From the NCBI GenBank assembly GCA_009829735.1, contig CM020619.1, positions 33,458,283 to 33,522,282 of the forward strand: DNA of 64,000 nt. Direction: 5' to 3'. Origin of the DNA: Pyropia yezoensis. Taxonomy: Eukaryota > Rhodophyta > Bangiophyceae > Bangiales > Bangiaceae. A program made the position numbers and the translations under genes. Positions 1 to 11,245 of this stretch are shown here, one piece after another (within the stretch, counting starts at the first letter, position 1; each line of letters begins with the position of its first letter). The notes beneath the pieces are model-generated. The model did not search any database. It was not told the DNA's origin and was given only the letters and a program-made list of their open reading frames with translations.

Positions 1-2
1 GT

Positions 3-1667
3 CGAGCTGATGATCGACTGGAGTGTGGTAACCTTCGCGCCCTTGGAGCATGACGTTGCATTGGACCTCCCCCACACCACCCCTTCTGGCGCAGCATCCT
101 CCAGCGCAATGGCAAGCTGCACGGCGGACCGCATGTGCCCCCCGGAGCAGTAGCTCATCCCCGTAGCCGTCGCTTTGACAGCCCGACTGATGGCCTTGAT
201 CCGCTTGGGAAGGTTCTCGTTGTCCTCCTGCACCGCCGTGCGCTCCGTGATGAAGCAATTGACCATCTTGGCGGCCGCCGGTCCTGGGACTGACAAGTAC
301 CGGTTGCACAGAGCAAGCATGACCAGAGAGTCCACAAAGAGAGGGATGAATGCCATGGGTGGGAGAAAAAGGTCCCCCGACGGCTCGACGCGCCTCCCAC
401 ACAAAGTCGAGCACCGGTTCGCCACGTGGGACGAGAGGAAGGAGCAGATGACGTTTCCGCCAGCGGCCTGGGTGACGGCGCATGCAGCAGACAGCAGGAG
501 CGTTGTAGGAGAGTGCAGCGCGTCCTCCGCCTCCACCATCACCTCCTCCTTCGCCTGTGCCTTCACCTTCGACTTTTTCTTGGCAAGCTCCTGCTCAAGG
601 ACGTGCTCGATCAGTCGTCTCGCGCTCGGGTTGGCGCCGTCGTCCGCCTTGCCGACCTCATCCACCAGCAGCACAGGCACAGCCGGCGACTTGTCGCGAC
701 AGCTGCCACTCGACAGCACCTCCACGGCTTCCCGCTCAAGGCCCGTACACGTCAGGAGCTGGGCACGCATCATGTAGCAGACAGCGGCAACAAACAGGCG
801 GAAGTGCCGTGCCACACCGTCCGATACGAGGTCGGCCCGGTGCATAAACACGATGCGCAAGTGCGCCAGGACTTGGATGGGGAAACCGTAGGTGGTCACA
901 ATGTCGGCGTCCGTCACATGCAAGGTCCAGTGGTTGTTGAATGACAAGCCAAAGGGAGACCGGGTGCGAGCAAAAGCCGCCTCGTCCTCATCGCCCTTGC
1001 GGTTGACAAATGCCCGGCGGAGCAGCGTGGCTACCCGCTCCAGCAAAACCGTCTTTCCGCTGCCGACAGACGCCGTGAGCCCCACCATGGGGAAGCGAGC
1101 GTCGATAGAAGACTTGTCCTTGCAACCGCCCTTGACCGTCGTCCCGCCGCCACCTAAGACCGCCTCGAGCGGAATCCGCTTGATGGCAGATGGGTCAGCC
1201 ACCTCTTTGAGCTTACTGATAATGTCCCTGACCACCTGGCGATTGTCGATGATCACGTTTGGTCGTCCAGGGTGCGTTGCAAAGGTGTTCGTCCACAATG
1301 GGGCTCGCGACGATCTCACAGGGCCAACAGCTCCGACGAGCTCGGAGAAGGAAGAGCAGGCCAAACACGCGTCGACCAGATGCGGAGGGAGCCCGTCCGT
1401 CGTGAGCTCCTTCAATGTCGACGGGTCCACTGGTCGCTTCGGGCATGACGTCGACGCGCCCACCGGCCACTTGCGGCGCGGAGCGGACGCACCCACCGGC
1501 CGCACTGGGCCACCCTGGCAGAGTTGACCAGTCCTGGCGTCGGGAGAGCCCTTCGACGCACACGTCGGCGCAGCCCGACCACCACTAGTAAACGCACCAG
1601 CCCCGGTCCTGCTGCCAGCATCAGCGCGCAAAATTCGGTGACGCACTGTCACTTGGCCGCCGTGGGG
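3..1667 (-). CDS. P-loop ATPase, Crinkler/RHS-like (partial, runs off left edge)
   Basis: An unbroken minus-strand frame of about 555 codons runs from an in-frame stop at 1668-1670 to the left edge, with no stop at the edge, so the gene continues outside. A Walker A motif (ASVGSGKT) lies at about 1054-1078 and a Walker B-like PVLLVDEVGKAD at about 640-685. A further block, CSFLSSHVANR, lies near 420-450 and could be a sensor region. A Lys-rich linker (about 540-600) separates Walker B from that block. The only Met near the P-loop is too close to it, so the start is probably in another exon; sequence above about 1460 is Pro/Gly-rich and may be intron or untranslated. Similar single-domain P-loop ATPases occur in Crinkler (CRN) and retrotransposon-hot-spot (RHS) proteins of oomycetes, fungi and protists, often joined to a nuclease. 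That link rests on general layout only. ATPase confidence is high, family confidence low. Confidence 0.7.
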
Positions 1668-2126
1668 TCAGTCCCTCCTCCCAAACAGGTCACCGCAAAA
1701 AGCCAGGCGCGGGGTCGACTGCACGACAGCGCGGGGCCGGCAAGCCGACAAGGCACGTGGCACGCTTCTGGGTGAAGATGGTAAAGGGGCTCGAAGTGCC
1801 CGAAAGGTTGGCACAAACGCAGCCATGCGAGCGTTGGCGGTGACAAGCGATACGGCACCAAACAAGAGAGCTCCGAGGACGCTCGGACTCGTGCAAGAGT
1901 AGGGAGGCCGCACCAGACGTCGTCACAGGAAGTGACAATAGGATTACTCGCTGGACAAGCCTGCACACTCAAAACCCCGCAAACTACCGGATTCTCGTCC
2001 ATGGATCGTCCGCAAGATGCGCACGCCGGGAAACACCGATTGTTGTCCGATGCTTTACGCACTAAAACTTTAGGTGTTCGCGCAAAAGCCGCCAGGTTAG
2101 CGCATTGGCGTGCAGCTCACGAGGCA

Positions 2127-2179
2127 TGTATGGTGCTTTTCCCAAAAATGGCCACATCGGTGTGCAACGCAACCTTTGA
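2127..2179 (+). repeat. Left arm of 53-bp inverted repeat
   Basis: About 53 bp centred on tttcccaaaaatggccacat recurs in reverse complement at 2815-2867 with only a few changes. The two arms enclose about 635 bp with no coding signal. This could be the ends of a short non-autonomous foldback/MITE-like element or two inverted copies of a dispersed repeat. I see no clear target-site duplication. Confidence 0.6.
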
Positions 2180-2814
2180 CGGGTCCTCGACACCGCCCCT
2201 GGATGGCCTTCCAGGCGTGTCACACGTCCGCCGGACTTTCGCGTAGCTCCATTGTGTTGGTAAGTAGTGCTAGTTGTGGGGGTCACGTGCTCGGCGATGG
2301 CCAGATCGCGGGCTTCCGGGGACCACTGCGCAAACCGTGTCCCGGGTTGCGATGGACCGGTAAAATGGGCGAGGTGGTTCCAGTCCGGTTTGCTAATGCA
2401 GAGCCCGGGTTGTTAACTATGTGGCCTCACGACTCCCCCAGGCCTTCATGGTTATTGGCTGCTTGACTCTCAGAGGCGGACCGAGGTCGATCCGTGAAAC
2501 CAGGCCGGGTCTTCCAGTGCGGGTTGCGGCCTGCGAGTGCTGGTTGCGGGCGCTTCCGGCAACATGAGAAAACGTGTCGACCATACGATTGGTCAATGCA
2601 GTCACGAGGCTGGTCTTGCAACGTGTGCTGATTTGATTGCTCAGCGTGCGTGGGCAGATGGCTCACTTGACGTGCCCAACCGTCACCTTCTCTGGAGCTC
2701 CGTGCATCACAGTCCGTGGCCGGTGCGATCTGCGCGCTCTATGCCCTGCCATTGGCTGCACATATTGTGGACCAGTCCCGCGATCAAGTGGGCCAGAAAC
2801 TGTTGCTGTTTGCA

Positions 2815-2867
2815 TCAAAGGTTGCGTTCCCACACCGATGTGGCCATTTTTGGGAAAAGCACCATAG
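2815..2867 (-). repeat. Right arm of 53-bp inverted repeat
   Basis: Reverse-complement partner of 2127-2179; the shared core reads atgtggccatttttgggaaa on the plus strand here. Similarity stops abruptly on both sides. Confidence 0.6.
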
Positions 2868-2983
2868 ACTCCAGGGCACGCGGGACTCAACAGACCACAC
2901 GAGCCATCAACACGGTGATAGAGTACTTATCATTGCTCGATGAGGTTCGATATTGGCGGGCCGCGCCGCAGCGCAGCTGATCC

Positions 2984-3530
2984 GTGGACTCGCCCGGCTG
3001 GCTGCGGGCAGATGGGCGGTCGCTGGCTGCGGGCGGGTGGACGGTCGCTGGCTGCGGGCGGGCGGACGGTCGCTGGCTGCGCGTTCGTTCACGCTGGGCG
3101 GCGTGGGGCGGCGTGGGGCTCCATTGCCGAGTGGTCGCTGGCCGCGGCGGGTCTCGCCGCGGCTGGATGCCGTGGAGCAGGCTGCCGGTAGCCGCATCCG
3201 GGTGATCGCTGGTCGCAGCGGGGCTGGCCGTGGCTGTCTCTGGCTGCGCGCTCGCCCACGCTGGGTGGCGTGGGGCTGGCGGACGCTGACCGTCGCCGGG
3301 TGGTCGCTGGCCGCGGCGGGTACGGCCGTGCCTGAGGCTGGCTGCGCACTCGCCCACGCTGGGTGGCGTGGGGCTGGGTGGCGTGGGGCTGGCGGTCGCT
3401 GACCGTCGCCTGGTGGTCGCTGGCCGCGGCGAAGACGGTCGTGGCTGGTTGCCGTGGAGCTCGCCGTCGGTACCCGCAGCTAGGTGGTTGCCCGCCGCGG
3501 CCGGCACTCACTCAGCGTGACCGGGTGGTC
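2984..3530. repeat. GC-rich minisatellite block (25-bp and ~97-bp units)
   Basis: At 3017, 3042 and 3067 the word cggtcgctggctgcgggcgg restarts with a 25-bp period. From about 3077 to 3445 a longer unit of roughly 95-100 bp repeats about three times, each containing cgcccacgctgggtggcgtg or a variant and then gtggtcgctggccgcggcg. Long frames on both strands here are a by-product of repeat composition, so I do not call a gene. Confidence 0.75.
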
Positions 3531-4180
3531 GCAGGCTACGCTGCATGCTCGACGCGGGGCCCACCGACCTTCGGTGGCGCCGCAACGGCGCTACAGACGC
3601 CGCCGCCACCGCCGTCGCCGCCGACGACGATGACGATGACGACGACGGAGGGCGTCGCCGCCGCCAGGAGCAGCCGACCCGCCGACGAGGCCCACCGCAA
3701 GAAAGGGCAAGCGCCACAGCAGGCACTGCCTCACGCAGCAGCGCCGCCGCCGCTCCTGACGCCGCCACACCGCCAACCGCGGCGGCACCACCGTGCCGCG
3801 GGGGGGCCGCAGTGACGGTGACCCCGCTGGCCGGCAGCGGCCCCCGTCCCTCCCCGCGGGGCCGGGACGCTGGGGGCCGCCACTGCCGCTGGCCGTGGCG
3901 GCCGTTGCCGCGGCGGCCGACCGCGTCCCGCCCCGCCGCGGACGAGGTGGTGGCGGCGCCGCGGCTGCCCACGGCGGCAGCAGCGGCGGCGGCGGCGGTG
4001 GCAGCGGCAGCCACGGCAGCAGGAGGGCGGCACGCGGCACCGGGCACGGCGCATCGGCTCCGACGCAGCCACCACAGCAGGCACGGTAGGCGCGGCAAGC
4101 ACCGCCGCGGGCAGGCGCCGCCACTGCAACGAGAACAGCGACGGCGGCGGCGGGGGCGGCGGCGACAGCAGCAGAGTCGC

Positions 4181-4306
4181 GGCGGCGACAGCAGCTGCGA
4201 CGGCGGCGACAAAAGCTGCGACGGCGGCGACAGGAGCTGCGGCGGCGGCGACAAGAGTTGCGGCGGCGGCGACAGGAGCTGCGGCGGCGGCGACAGCGTC
4301 TGCGGC
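4181..4306 (+). repeat. Six tandem 21-bp units
   Basis: Six consecutive 21-bp units built on ggcggcgacaagagctgcgg. Read on the plus strand they give a heptapeptide repeat of the form G-G-D-x-S-C-(D/G); on the minus strand they give L-S-P-P-(P/S)-Q-L. The unit length is a multiple of three, but so is the background triplet repeat, so this does not prove coding. Confidence 0.7.
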
Positions 4307-5004
4307 ATCCACCAAGGCCGCGAGCACCGCCACGACCGCAGCGGCGACGTCATCTGTCGCCGCCGCGGGTGGCTACGCCGGCCGCGTCGGTGGGGCCGCC
4401 ACGGCCGCCGCCGCGACGGCCGCTGCCGCCGCCGCCGCCGCCGCCACCATGGCCGCCGCAGCGCAGCGCGACACGGCGGACGCGCCCACCCCCAAGCCCA
4501 GCCAACCAGACGACAGGACACGCAGGAGGGGGCGCCCGCCCTCCAGGGCACCGGCGGCGGCGTTCTCCCCGCCCCAGCCCGCGCGGACCGCACTCGCCGC
4601 AGCCACACCGCACCCCACCGGCGCTCGACCGCGGCGGCGGACGACGCCCGCCTCGTCCCCCCCTCCCCCCCCCCTCCGCCCCCCCCCTCGTGCCCCCCCC
4701 CCCAAGCAGCCGAGGGAGTAGTCCCGGCGGATTCCCACCCCCATCGCCGCCGCCGCCACCACCGATACAGCCGTCGCGATATAGGGCCCCCCTCCGCGTC
4801 CGCGGCCGGGGGCACCAGCTCGGCCACCCGAGCCAGCGCGAGCAGCGGCGGCGGCCACGCGCCGCCGTCGCTGCTCCCAACGCCACCCCCACCACCGCCA
4901 CCCCCACCTCCACTACCACCGCCACCGCATCCGCCGCAGCCACCGCCGGCGGCGTAGGGGGTAGCACCCGGCGGCGGCAGCAGCAGCGATAACCAACGGC
5001 GGGT

Positions 5005-5410
5005 GGTGGTGGCGTGGCGGGCGGCCGGTGGTGACGTGGCGGGCGGCCGCTGGAGACGTCGCGGCGCCCATGTGTGCCGACGCGACGGGGGCCAGCGCCG
5101 CGGCGGCGGGGGTGGTGGTGGTGGCGGTGGCGGCGGCGGTGGCGGCGGCAGCGGCGACAGGAACGACGAAAGCGGCCGGGGCAGCGGCGGCGGCAGCGGC
5201 AGGTGGTGGTCGCGTGGCGGGCGGCCGCCAGAGACGTGGCTGCGCCCATGTGCGCCCACGCGACGGCGACCGCCGCCGCGGCCGCCGCTGTCGGCAGCGG
5301 GAGCGACAGCCGCCGCGGCGGCGGGGGTGGTGGTGCCGGGGGCGGCAGCGGCGGCGGCCGGAACGACGAAAGTGGCAGGGGCAGCGGCGGCGGCAGCGGC
5401 GGCGGTGGCG
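5005..5410. repeat. Imperfect ~195-bp tandem duplication in GC desert
   Basis: Two consecutive copies, each beginning with cgtggcgggcggccgc, then a gcgcccatgtg segment and a GC-triplet tail ending near ggaacgacgaaag. The first starts near 5010 and the second near 5205. The copies differ by scattered substitutions and triplet-number changes. Confidence 0.6.
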
Positions 5411-6575
5411 ATGGCGGCGAGGACAGGGGGCGGGCAGACGACCGCGGCTGTGACGGCCGGCAGGGCCACGACCGCGACGGCCGACGCGACGGCGGTGGTA
5501 GCGGCAAAGACGCCGAGCGCGCCTGCCGGGGAGAGCGCCATCAGGCGGTAGGGGGTTTGGATGGCACGAGGATCCCGGGGCAACACGGACGGAAGGCTGG
5601 GGAAAGTGGGGGGTGGGCAGAGGGGTAAGGCGGAGGGGGGAGCACCGCCAAGGCCCGCAGGCGTGCCCCGTGACGGCGGGTGGGGCTCCGCTGTCGGGAC
5701 AGCTGGCCTCGCCACTGCCGGGGCAAGCCCGACTGCCTCAAATTGTGGAACTGCGCGTCAGAAACATCCTCGCCGGCCTCTTCAAGTCCTTCCTGCAACT
5801 TTTTATTGCACCCGACTCTCAGGAGGCCCCTCGTGAGCGACGCTCCCCAATTGCCCGGGCTCTGTCATTGGCTGTCGCGGCACGCCCACAGGGCCCAATT
5901 CGGTAATGCAGTCGTGTTCTACCGTGCGTTGTGTACAGACCGACGATCGCTGACCGACTCCCCCCTGGATCGAGCGATCCAGGCAGCTTCTGGCAAGCAC
6001 CCTGTTCACCGCTGTCTTCAGCAGATTGAATTCCACGAAGTATGGATTTGTCCACACATTACACGGAGGGAGTGGGACCACTGGGCAGTTGTGTGGGCCA
6101 GTGTACGGCTGGACAAGCGCCCTCGAAGGGTGGTCCACGGCAGGACGAGCGCCCACGGAGGGTGTTCCAACGACTGTCAGAATCGACGACACGCCCACAG
6201 CTCCCCGCCACCACGCTGCCCGCCCCTCCCTAATCCCGCCGTCCCTTTCTCGTCGGCTGGTCTCCTTTTTCGTTCTCATCCCGCTCACGCTCTGCGTTCT
6301 CACATGGCACCCGCTTTACCTCGTCCACCCCGCAGCAGGAGAGCATCACCAGAGACACCTATGCCCCCTGTGCCTGGATCGGGCGCGACCGCTGCTCATC
6401 GGAGAGGTGCTGATGCACCGGCGGCGCGGCCGTTGCGGCCGCCGGCAGCCGGCGCGGCCTGCGTGCACCCTCCTTCGCCGTTGACGCCACGTCGCCGACA
6501 CCGATCGCGTTCACGGCGTCGACCCCGTAAGCGGCGAGCCTCGGAGGGGGAGAGTTCAGCCGGCTGATCTGGGGC

Positions 6576-8142
6576 ATGGGCGACATTGAGTCGCTGATGG
6601 AGCTCATGAAGAGCACGGACGCGCTGCGGACGAAGTACCTGAAGAACAACCAGTTCAACCTGTTGAACTCCATCACGGTGGATTTCGCGTCCTCCCCCAA
6701 CGCGGCGTTAGCTCCCAAGACGTACTCAACCACGCAGATCAAGAACAAGACGCGGTCGCTGGAGAAGTGCTGGCGAAGGGTGCACAAGGAGGTGCAAGCC
6801 CTGCGCAACACTGCTGACGCAGCGGACGTGGAGCACAAGAAAGGTAAGCCTCCAACTTCCGTTTTATTTCCATGTTCTCTCTTGTATCTATTGACGTTCT
6901 GGGCCGCTCCAATTGAGAGAGCTTTGGCTGACCAGTCACTATCCTTTTTCTTCTGTTTATCTCCCACAGCCGACTTTCCATTTTATGAGCTTGGGGCGTC
7001 CCTCTGGGTTGCCAGTGACTCCGTACAGAAGGGCGCTGTGCGAGAGCACGGCACCCCGGGACGCGCCGCGGAGGGAGCACAGCCCGCGCTGCCATGTGCG
7101 ACGCCCCCCCCGCCGCAGGACGAGCGGCAGGACAAGCGGGAGGATGACACGAGCGGCTCCGAGGCCGAGAGCGACCCTCATCCTCGCCAGTCTCTGGCGG
7201 AGGTGTACTCTATCAGACCTGGAGGAGGGCCACCGCACGTCGGAGGCGATAAAGCGCCATTTGCGCCGTGAAGTTGCATCCCGACGCGCGTCAAGTGGGA
7301 GCAGAGGCCTCTCCCCGGCTGGTCGGACTGCCATTCGGACAGGAGACGATCATCGCCACCGTTCTGCGTCGCGCCGGCGCTGCGGCAGGAGCTCGAGTGC
7401 GTCCAGCTCGTCGGGGAGCCGACGTCCGAAAGAGCCACGCCGCGGGCACGCCCGCAAGGGTTTTCACGCCGGCCCCGGCCGCGGGGGGAGCTCTGCTGCG
7501 GCATCCCGGAGCGCCCCCGTCGCTCCCGTGCTCGCCGCCTGCGAGAGTGCGGCGCCACTCGCAAGTGCGGCTGCCGAGGCGGCGGCGGCGGCTGTGCACG
7601 CGGCCCGGTAGGTGGCTTCAGTCGGGGCTTTGAAAAGCAAAGAGACGGGGGGGCCAAAGGCCGGGAGTGTCGCCGAGTCGCTCGCGCGACTGAGGGCCCA
7701 GCGGGACAACGAGGCGTGGGAGAAGGAGAGCGTTCGCATGGTGACGGGGCTCGCAACCAAGGTGGACCAGGAGGGCCGGCTGAGGCTTGTCCAGGCGAAG
7801 GCTGCCCTTGACCAGATGCGCGCCGAGAAGGAGCAGCGGGACCGCGAGCAGGCGAGACGTCTAAAGTCTGACGAGAGTATGCTGGGCATGATGGTGCAAA
7901 TGCGGTCCGCAGGCATTACAAGGCAGGACTTTTTAGCGGGCAAGGCGGCTTATATGGACGACTATTCACGGACGGGCTGTGTCCTGGCTTCCACGAGCAG
8001 CCGCGCACCCTCTGCAGAAGAGGCGGAGGAGGATGCCATGGAGATGAGTGTACTCGCTCCCCCTCCCGCCCCTGCTGGGTCTGGCGCTGCTGGACCGAGC
8101 GTTGCACCCGCCCGTGAAGACATCCCGGACCACCGCCTTTGA
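6576..8142 (+). pseudogene. Harbinger SANT/Myb-like partner gene, degenerate
   Basis: Exon 1 starts at ATG 6576 and encodes a helical region; the block TTQIKNKTRSLEKCWRRVHK looks like the recognition part of a SANT/Myb-like domain. A typical intron (gtaagc...cccacag) spans 6844-6969; it is 126 bp, in frame and stop-free. Exon 2 reads an acidic Ser/Glu stretch up to about 7205. The frame then moves by one to a Ser/Arg-rich stretch, and an in-frame TAG sits at 7609-7611. Beyond it the same frame runs to 8142 with a strong coiled coil (about 7770-7880, QAKAALDQMRAEKEQRDREQ). Similar two-part proteins accompany Harbinger transposases and bring them to DNA. The frame change plus the stop suggest decay, unless a small intron is missed. 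The open frame extends upstream to 6531, so an earlier exon is possible. Confidence 0.5.
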
Positions 8143-8299
8143 AGTGGTTTTTAGGCGGACAGCGTAGGCCAGGATGCGAGGGTCGCGCCTGTGTTGTACA
8201 CCTCTTCTTTTGAAGGATCCCGTTTTTGCACTTCACTTTCGTCATGGCTACGCGCACGACCATATACCCACCCAACAGACGGCCGACAAAAATCCAAAG

Positions 8300-9125
8300 C
8301 GGACTGCACAGCACATTCAACGCACCAGCACACAGACGCCCACAGACGCCTCCAACATCACGTGCTGCACCCACCGCACCTCACTCTCCCCCCCGCCCCT
8401 GTCCGCCGGATGCGCAGTCCACGTACGGCGAACCTGGCAAGAACTCGCCAATAGGAGAGACACAAAACAGATGCCGTCGACGCACCAACGCTAACGCACA
8501 GGCGACAAAATAATGAAGGCGCCGCCGACCCCGCACCGCCAGCACGGAACCCGGCAGAACGTCACAGAGGCGACGAAGAGCACGTACTGCACCCGCTACA
8601 CTTTCCCCCCACCCTCCCCGTGGCCGCCGCTTGGGTGGGCAACGCGGGCGGTACGAGGCTGCTTCACGCCAAAACGGGAGAACAACAAAACGCTGCGGGC
8701 GGGGCGCCACCGTGCACCAGCAGGCGACAAGAAGATGGCGCTTCCAGCCCCACACCGTGTACATGCCGCCAGGCAGACGGCCGCAGACGCAGCCAAGAGC
8801 ACGTAAAACACCAGCCGCACAATCCCTTCCCCACTCTCCCAAATACCGCTTGGGCGGGCCAGGCGGGCGACACAAGGCAGGTATACGCCAAAAACGGGAT
8901 TCCACGACACACCGGCGGGCGGGGCGTCGCTACGCACGTTCGCGCGAGAAGCTGGTGACGCCGGCGGCGGCGCGCCGGCCACTACATGAGCAGCCCCAAC
9001 CACGCGCCGCACCCACTCCTCGGTCCCTTCGCCCCCCCCCCCTCGGCCATCGTCTTGGCCGGCCACGCGCGCGGCCCCAGACACGCACACGCCAAAAACA
9101 TGAGGGCGGCAGAAATCAGATCCGG
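8300..9125. repeat. Degenerate ~219-bp tandem repeats
   Basis: Four or so diverged units of about 200-220 bp, recognisable by the recurring words cacgccaaaa (about 8667, 8885 and 9088) and aggcgacaa...atg. Two neighbouring units on the minus strand both translate to an F-W-R...R-x-P-x-P-P-K-R block 73 codons apart, so the unit is near 219 bp. They lie between the two genes of the transposon and may be internal binding-site arrays or simply a satellite. Confidence 0.55.
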
Positions 9126-9149
9126 CACAAGCGTCGCGCCGCCCGCGCG

Positions 9150-9705
9150 CGCGCAATGGGCGGGTGATCCACACGCTGGCCATTGCCGGCGAGGACGGGG
9201 GCTCCATTTCCATGCCGTCCGCCGCCTCGGCGGCGGCGGCAACGGACCCCGCCGCCGACCCACCGCCGCCTGCTCCCCTCCCCCCTCCCCCCCCCGCCGG
9301 CGCGTCGACGCCAATCACAGTGGGATCCCGGCGGAGCTCTGCCCGGACCGCCGCCGCCGACACTCGCCGCGGGAGCAGCCGCCCCACCCCGTCTGCCGCC
9401 CCCGCCGCCGCCGCGTCGCCGCCCTCCACCGCCCACGGCCCCCCCCATGGCGCGTCGGCGAGCGGCCCCGCCGACCCCGCCGTCGCTTCCGCCGCCGCAG
9501 CACCGGCGGCGGCGGCGGTTGCGGCTTCCACCGCCCGTGCCGCCCGCAGCGCCGCCTTTGCCTCGCCCGCGGCCCCAATCGGGGCGGCGGCGGCGGCGCG
9601 GAAGAAGCGGGCGTGGCTTGCCCGCGCGTCTGGAAAGGCGACCACCTCCCGCAGGTGCGGGCGGAGCCCCGCCGACACCCGCGCGACGCCGCGGGCAGCC
9701 GCGGG
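9150..9705 (-). CDS. Possible Ala-rich hypothetical protein (internal exon)
   Basis: A minus frame is open from 9705 (just after a TAG that could be part of a splice acceptor) to about 9150. It encodes a helical Ala/Arg-rich segment (LRPHLREVVAFPDARASHAR) and then low-complexity Ala/Gly sequence ending in an acidic Met/Pro stretch. There is no ATG start, so it would be an internal exon. It lies inside the Harbinger-like element. The open frame could also be a composition effect. Confidence 0.25.
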
Positions 9706-10016
9706 CTACCTTGTGTCTGGCGCGGGAAAGACGGAGGGCACCGTGCCCGCTGAGCCTAACGAGCGGCGCGGTGCACGAGCTGGGGGCTAGGTTGCAAGGG
9801 GGCAAGCTGGATTGACGATGTGGCAGGCGGGAGAGAAAATCGAGCCGCCATGCAAGACAAGTGGAAATGACGTGCTGCGCTTCGTGACAGCTGGCCGTTG
9901 CTCAAAAAGATAAATAGCCGATGCAGCCGGGAGGTACGAAAAAACAAAGAATAAGAGCGCCAGTTGGATACGCGCATAAAAAAGAACAAAACCCATCTGC
10001 AATTTATTTTTGCATT

Positions 10017-11219
10017 TCAAGTTGCGCAACTTTCGTGATGGGCGACCCACAGCGCACCAACAAGATTGTCGCGCAGGCGGATAGCGCGGCGGTACGACTC
10101 GTTCACGCCTACGTCAGGGTGCACATAATGCGCTCCCTCCGCCAAGGCGTCTACAGTGTGTCCCCAGTTGTCCTTCTTCGCCAGCATAAAGTTGTGCAAC
10201 AGCACGCAGGCATCCACAATCTCGGGGACCAGCTCCGTCTCAGACGAAACAGTGCCTTGCAGGATGCGCCAGCGGCCCTTCAGCAGCCCAAAAGCGCACT
10301 CGGCCACCGCGCGCGTGGATGAGAGGCAATGGTTAAAAAATCGCCTTTTTTCGTTCAGCTGGTTTCGTGGAAAAAGCTTCAGGGGCCACTCTCCCAACGC
10401 GAAGCCGCCATCGGCGAGGATGACAGCGCCAGGGAAGAGGACGCGAGAGCCTAGGGACGACTGCCGGTCGTACCAGCTGGTCTCCTTAAAGGCACGCGAG
10501 TCCGCGAGGGAGCCTCGTAGGCCAGAGCGCGTCCCAATGAACCGTTTCTGCGCGTCCACCATCGCCAGCAGCATGACCCGGTAAAAGCACTTCCGTGTGT
10601 TGAAGCCAAGCTTGTAGGCGGCCGGCGGGCTGTTGATGCGGATGAGCGTGCCATTAGTGACCCCTACAACCCCCGCAATTCGCGCCCCGAAGTGGACGAC
10701 AAAGTCAGACGCAGCAGCCGCCTGCTCGGTTTCCGTAGACGGAAAGTGCAACCCTGGCAATCCATTATTCAAAGCTGCAAACAGCGCACAGAGGATGCCC
10801 GAGAAGGTCGCCTCCGCCACGTCAGCGATGTGACACATAACCTGCTGCTCCCCCCCGTGCGCAAGCCAGTAGAGCAGCAGGAGGAGGCGGATGCGGGGGC
10901 GGACGGTGGAGTACCGCCCCACAACACCGTCGCCAGGGCGCCGCAGGTGTGGCCGGACCTTGTCGTAGAGGGCCGCAAAGGTGACCTTGTGCATGCGCAT
11001 CCTGCGCTTGAACGCCGTGCTTGAGCGCCGCAGCCACCGCTCCCACATGCGGCTGTTGTCGCGCCGGAAGACCCTCCGCCTGCCCCCGTCCTCGTCCCCC
11101 ACCAGAGCAACGGTGACGTCCAGCAGCCACGACGAGGCGTCTTCCTCAGCGGAGGTGGAGGCGTCGTCCCCCCAGGCCACCGGGTAGACGCCCTTGTACT
11201 CGTCCCCGTTGAGCGACAT
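10017..11219 (-). CDS. PIF/Harbinger DDE transposase with first Asp replaced by Asn
   Basis: A 400-residue DDE_Tnp_4 (HARBI1-like) transposase with no stop or frameshift. An N-terminal helical region (about 55-150) precedes the RNase H-like core. The triad positions are residue 189 (in GVTNGTLIRI, where the family has D-G-T), D270 (ILADGGF) and E307 (AECAFGLLKGRWRIL), with spacings of 81 and 37. The codon for 189 is AAT (10653-10655), one G-to-A change from GAT. The start chosen is ATG 11219. The frame stays open to 11363 but would include a poly-Pro run made by a poly(G) tract. A catalytic Asp loss should abolish cleavage; the intact frame suggests either a recent mutation or a retained binding role. 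Confidence 0.85.
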   Translation of the reverse strand: MSLNGDEYKGVYPVAWGDDASTSAEEDASSWLLDVTVALVGDEDGGRRRVFRRDNSRMWERWLRRSSTAFKRRMRMHKVTFAALYDKVRPHLRRPGDGVVGRYSTVRPRIRLLLLLYWLAHGGEQQVMCHIADVAEATFSGILCALFAALNNGLPGLHFPSTETEQAAAASDFVVHFGARIAGVVGVTNGTLIRINSPPAAYKLGFNTRKCFYRVMLLAMVDAQKRFIGTRSGLRGSLADSRAFKETSWYDRQSSLGSRVLFPGAVILADGGFALGEWPLKLFPRNQLNEKRRFFNHCLSSTRAVAECAFGLLKGRWRILQGTVSSETELVPEIVDACVLLHNFMLAKKDNWGHTVDALAEGAHYVHPDVGVNESYRRAIRLRDNLVGALWVAHHESCAT

Positions 11220-11245
11220 CACAGACGCCGGCGAGAAGCCCAGGT

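Larger units (their letters stand above)
1671..2950. other. No recognisable gene; intergenic DNA
   Basis: Only short open frames occur on both strands, and none resembles a known family. The one structured item is the inverted repeat annotated separately. Base composition is less extreme than in the flanking blocks. Confidence 0.5.
3530..5560. repeat. 2-kb CGG/GCC trinucleotide desert
   Basis: The sequence is dominated by CGG/GCC/GCA triplets and short C or G runs, opening all six frames at once (poly-Ala, poly-Pro, poly-Gly and poly-Arg). The longest frame is minus 3508-5715 (735 codons). From about 5542 downward it starts with an Ala/Val-rich hydrophobic stretch that could mimic a signal peptide. 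No frame shows a recognisable domain or a convincing start, so a real Ala/Pro-rich cell-wall or regulatory protein is possible but unsupported. The region is prone to assembly error. Confidence 0.7.

Noticed and set aside
3508..5715. 735-codon minus-strand frame as a protein gene
   Set aside because: It lies in a CGG/GCC desert where all six frames are open; no domain, no convincing start, and repeats explain the length.
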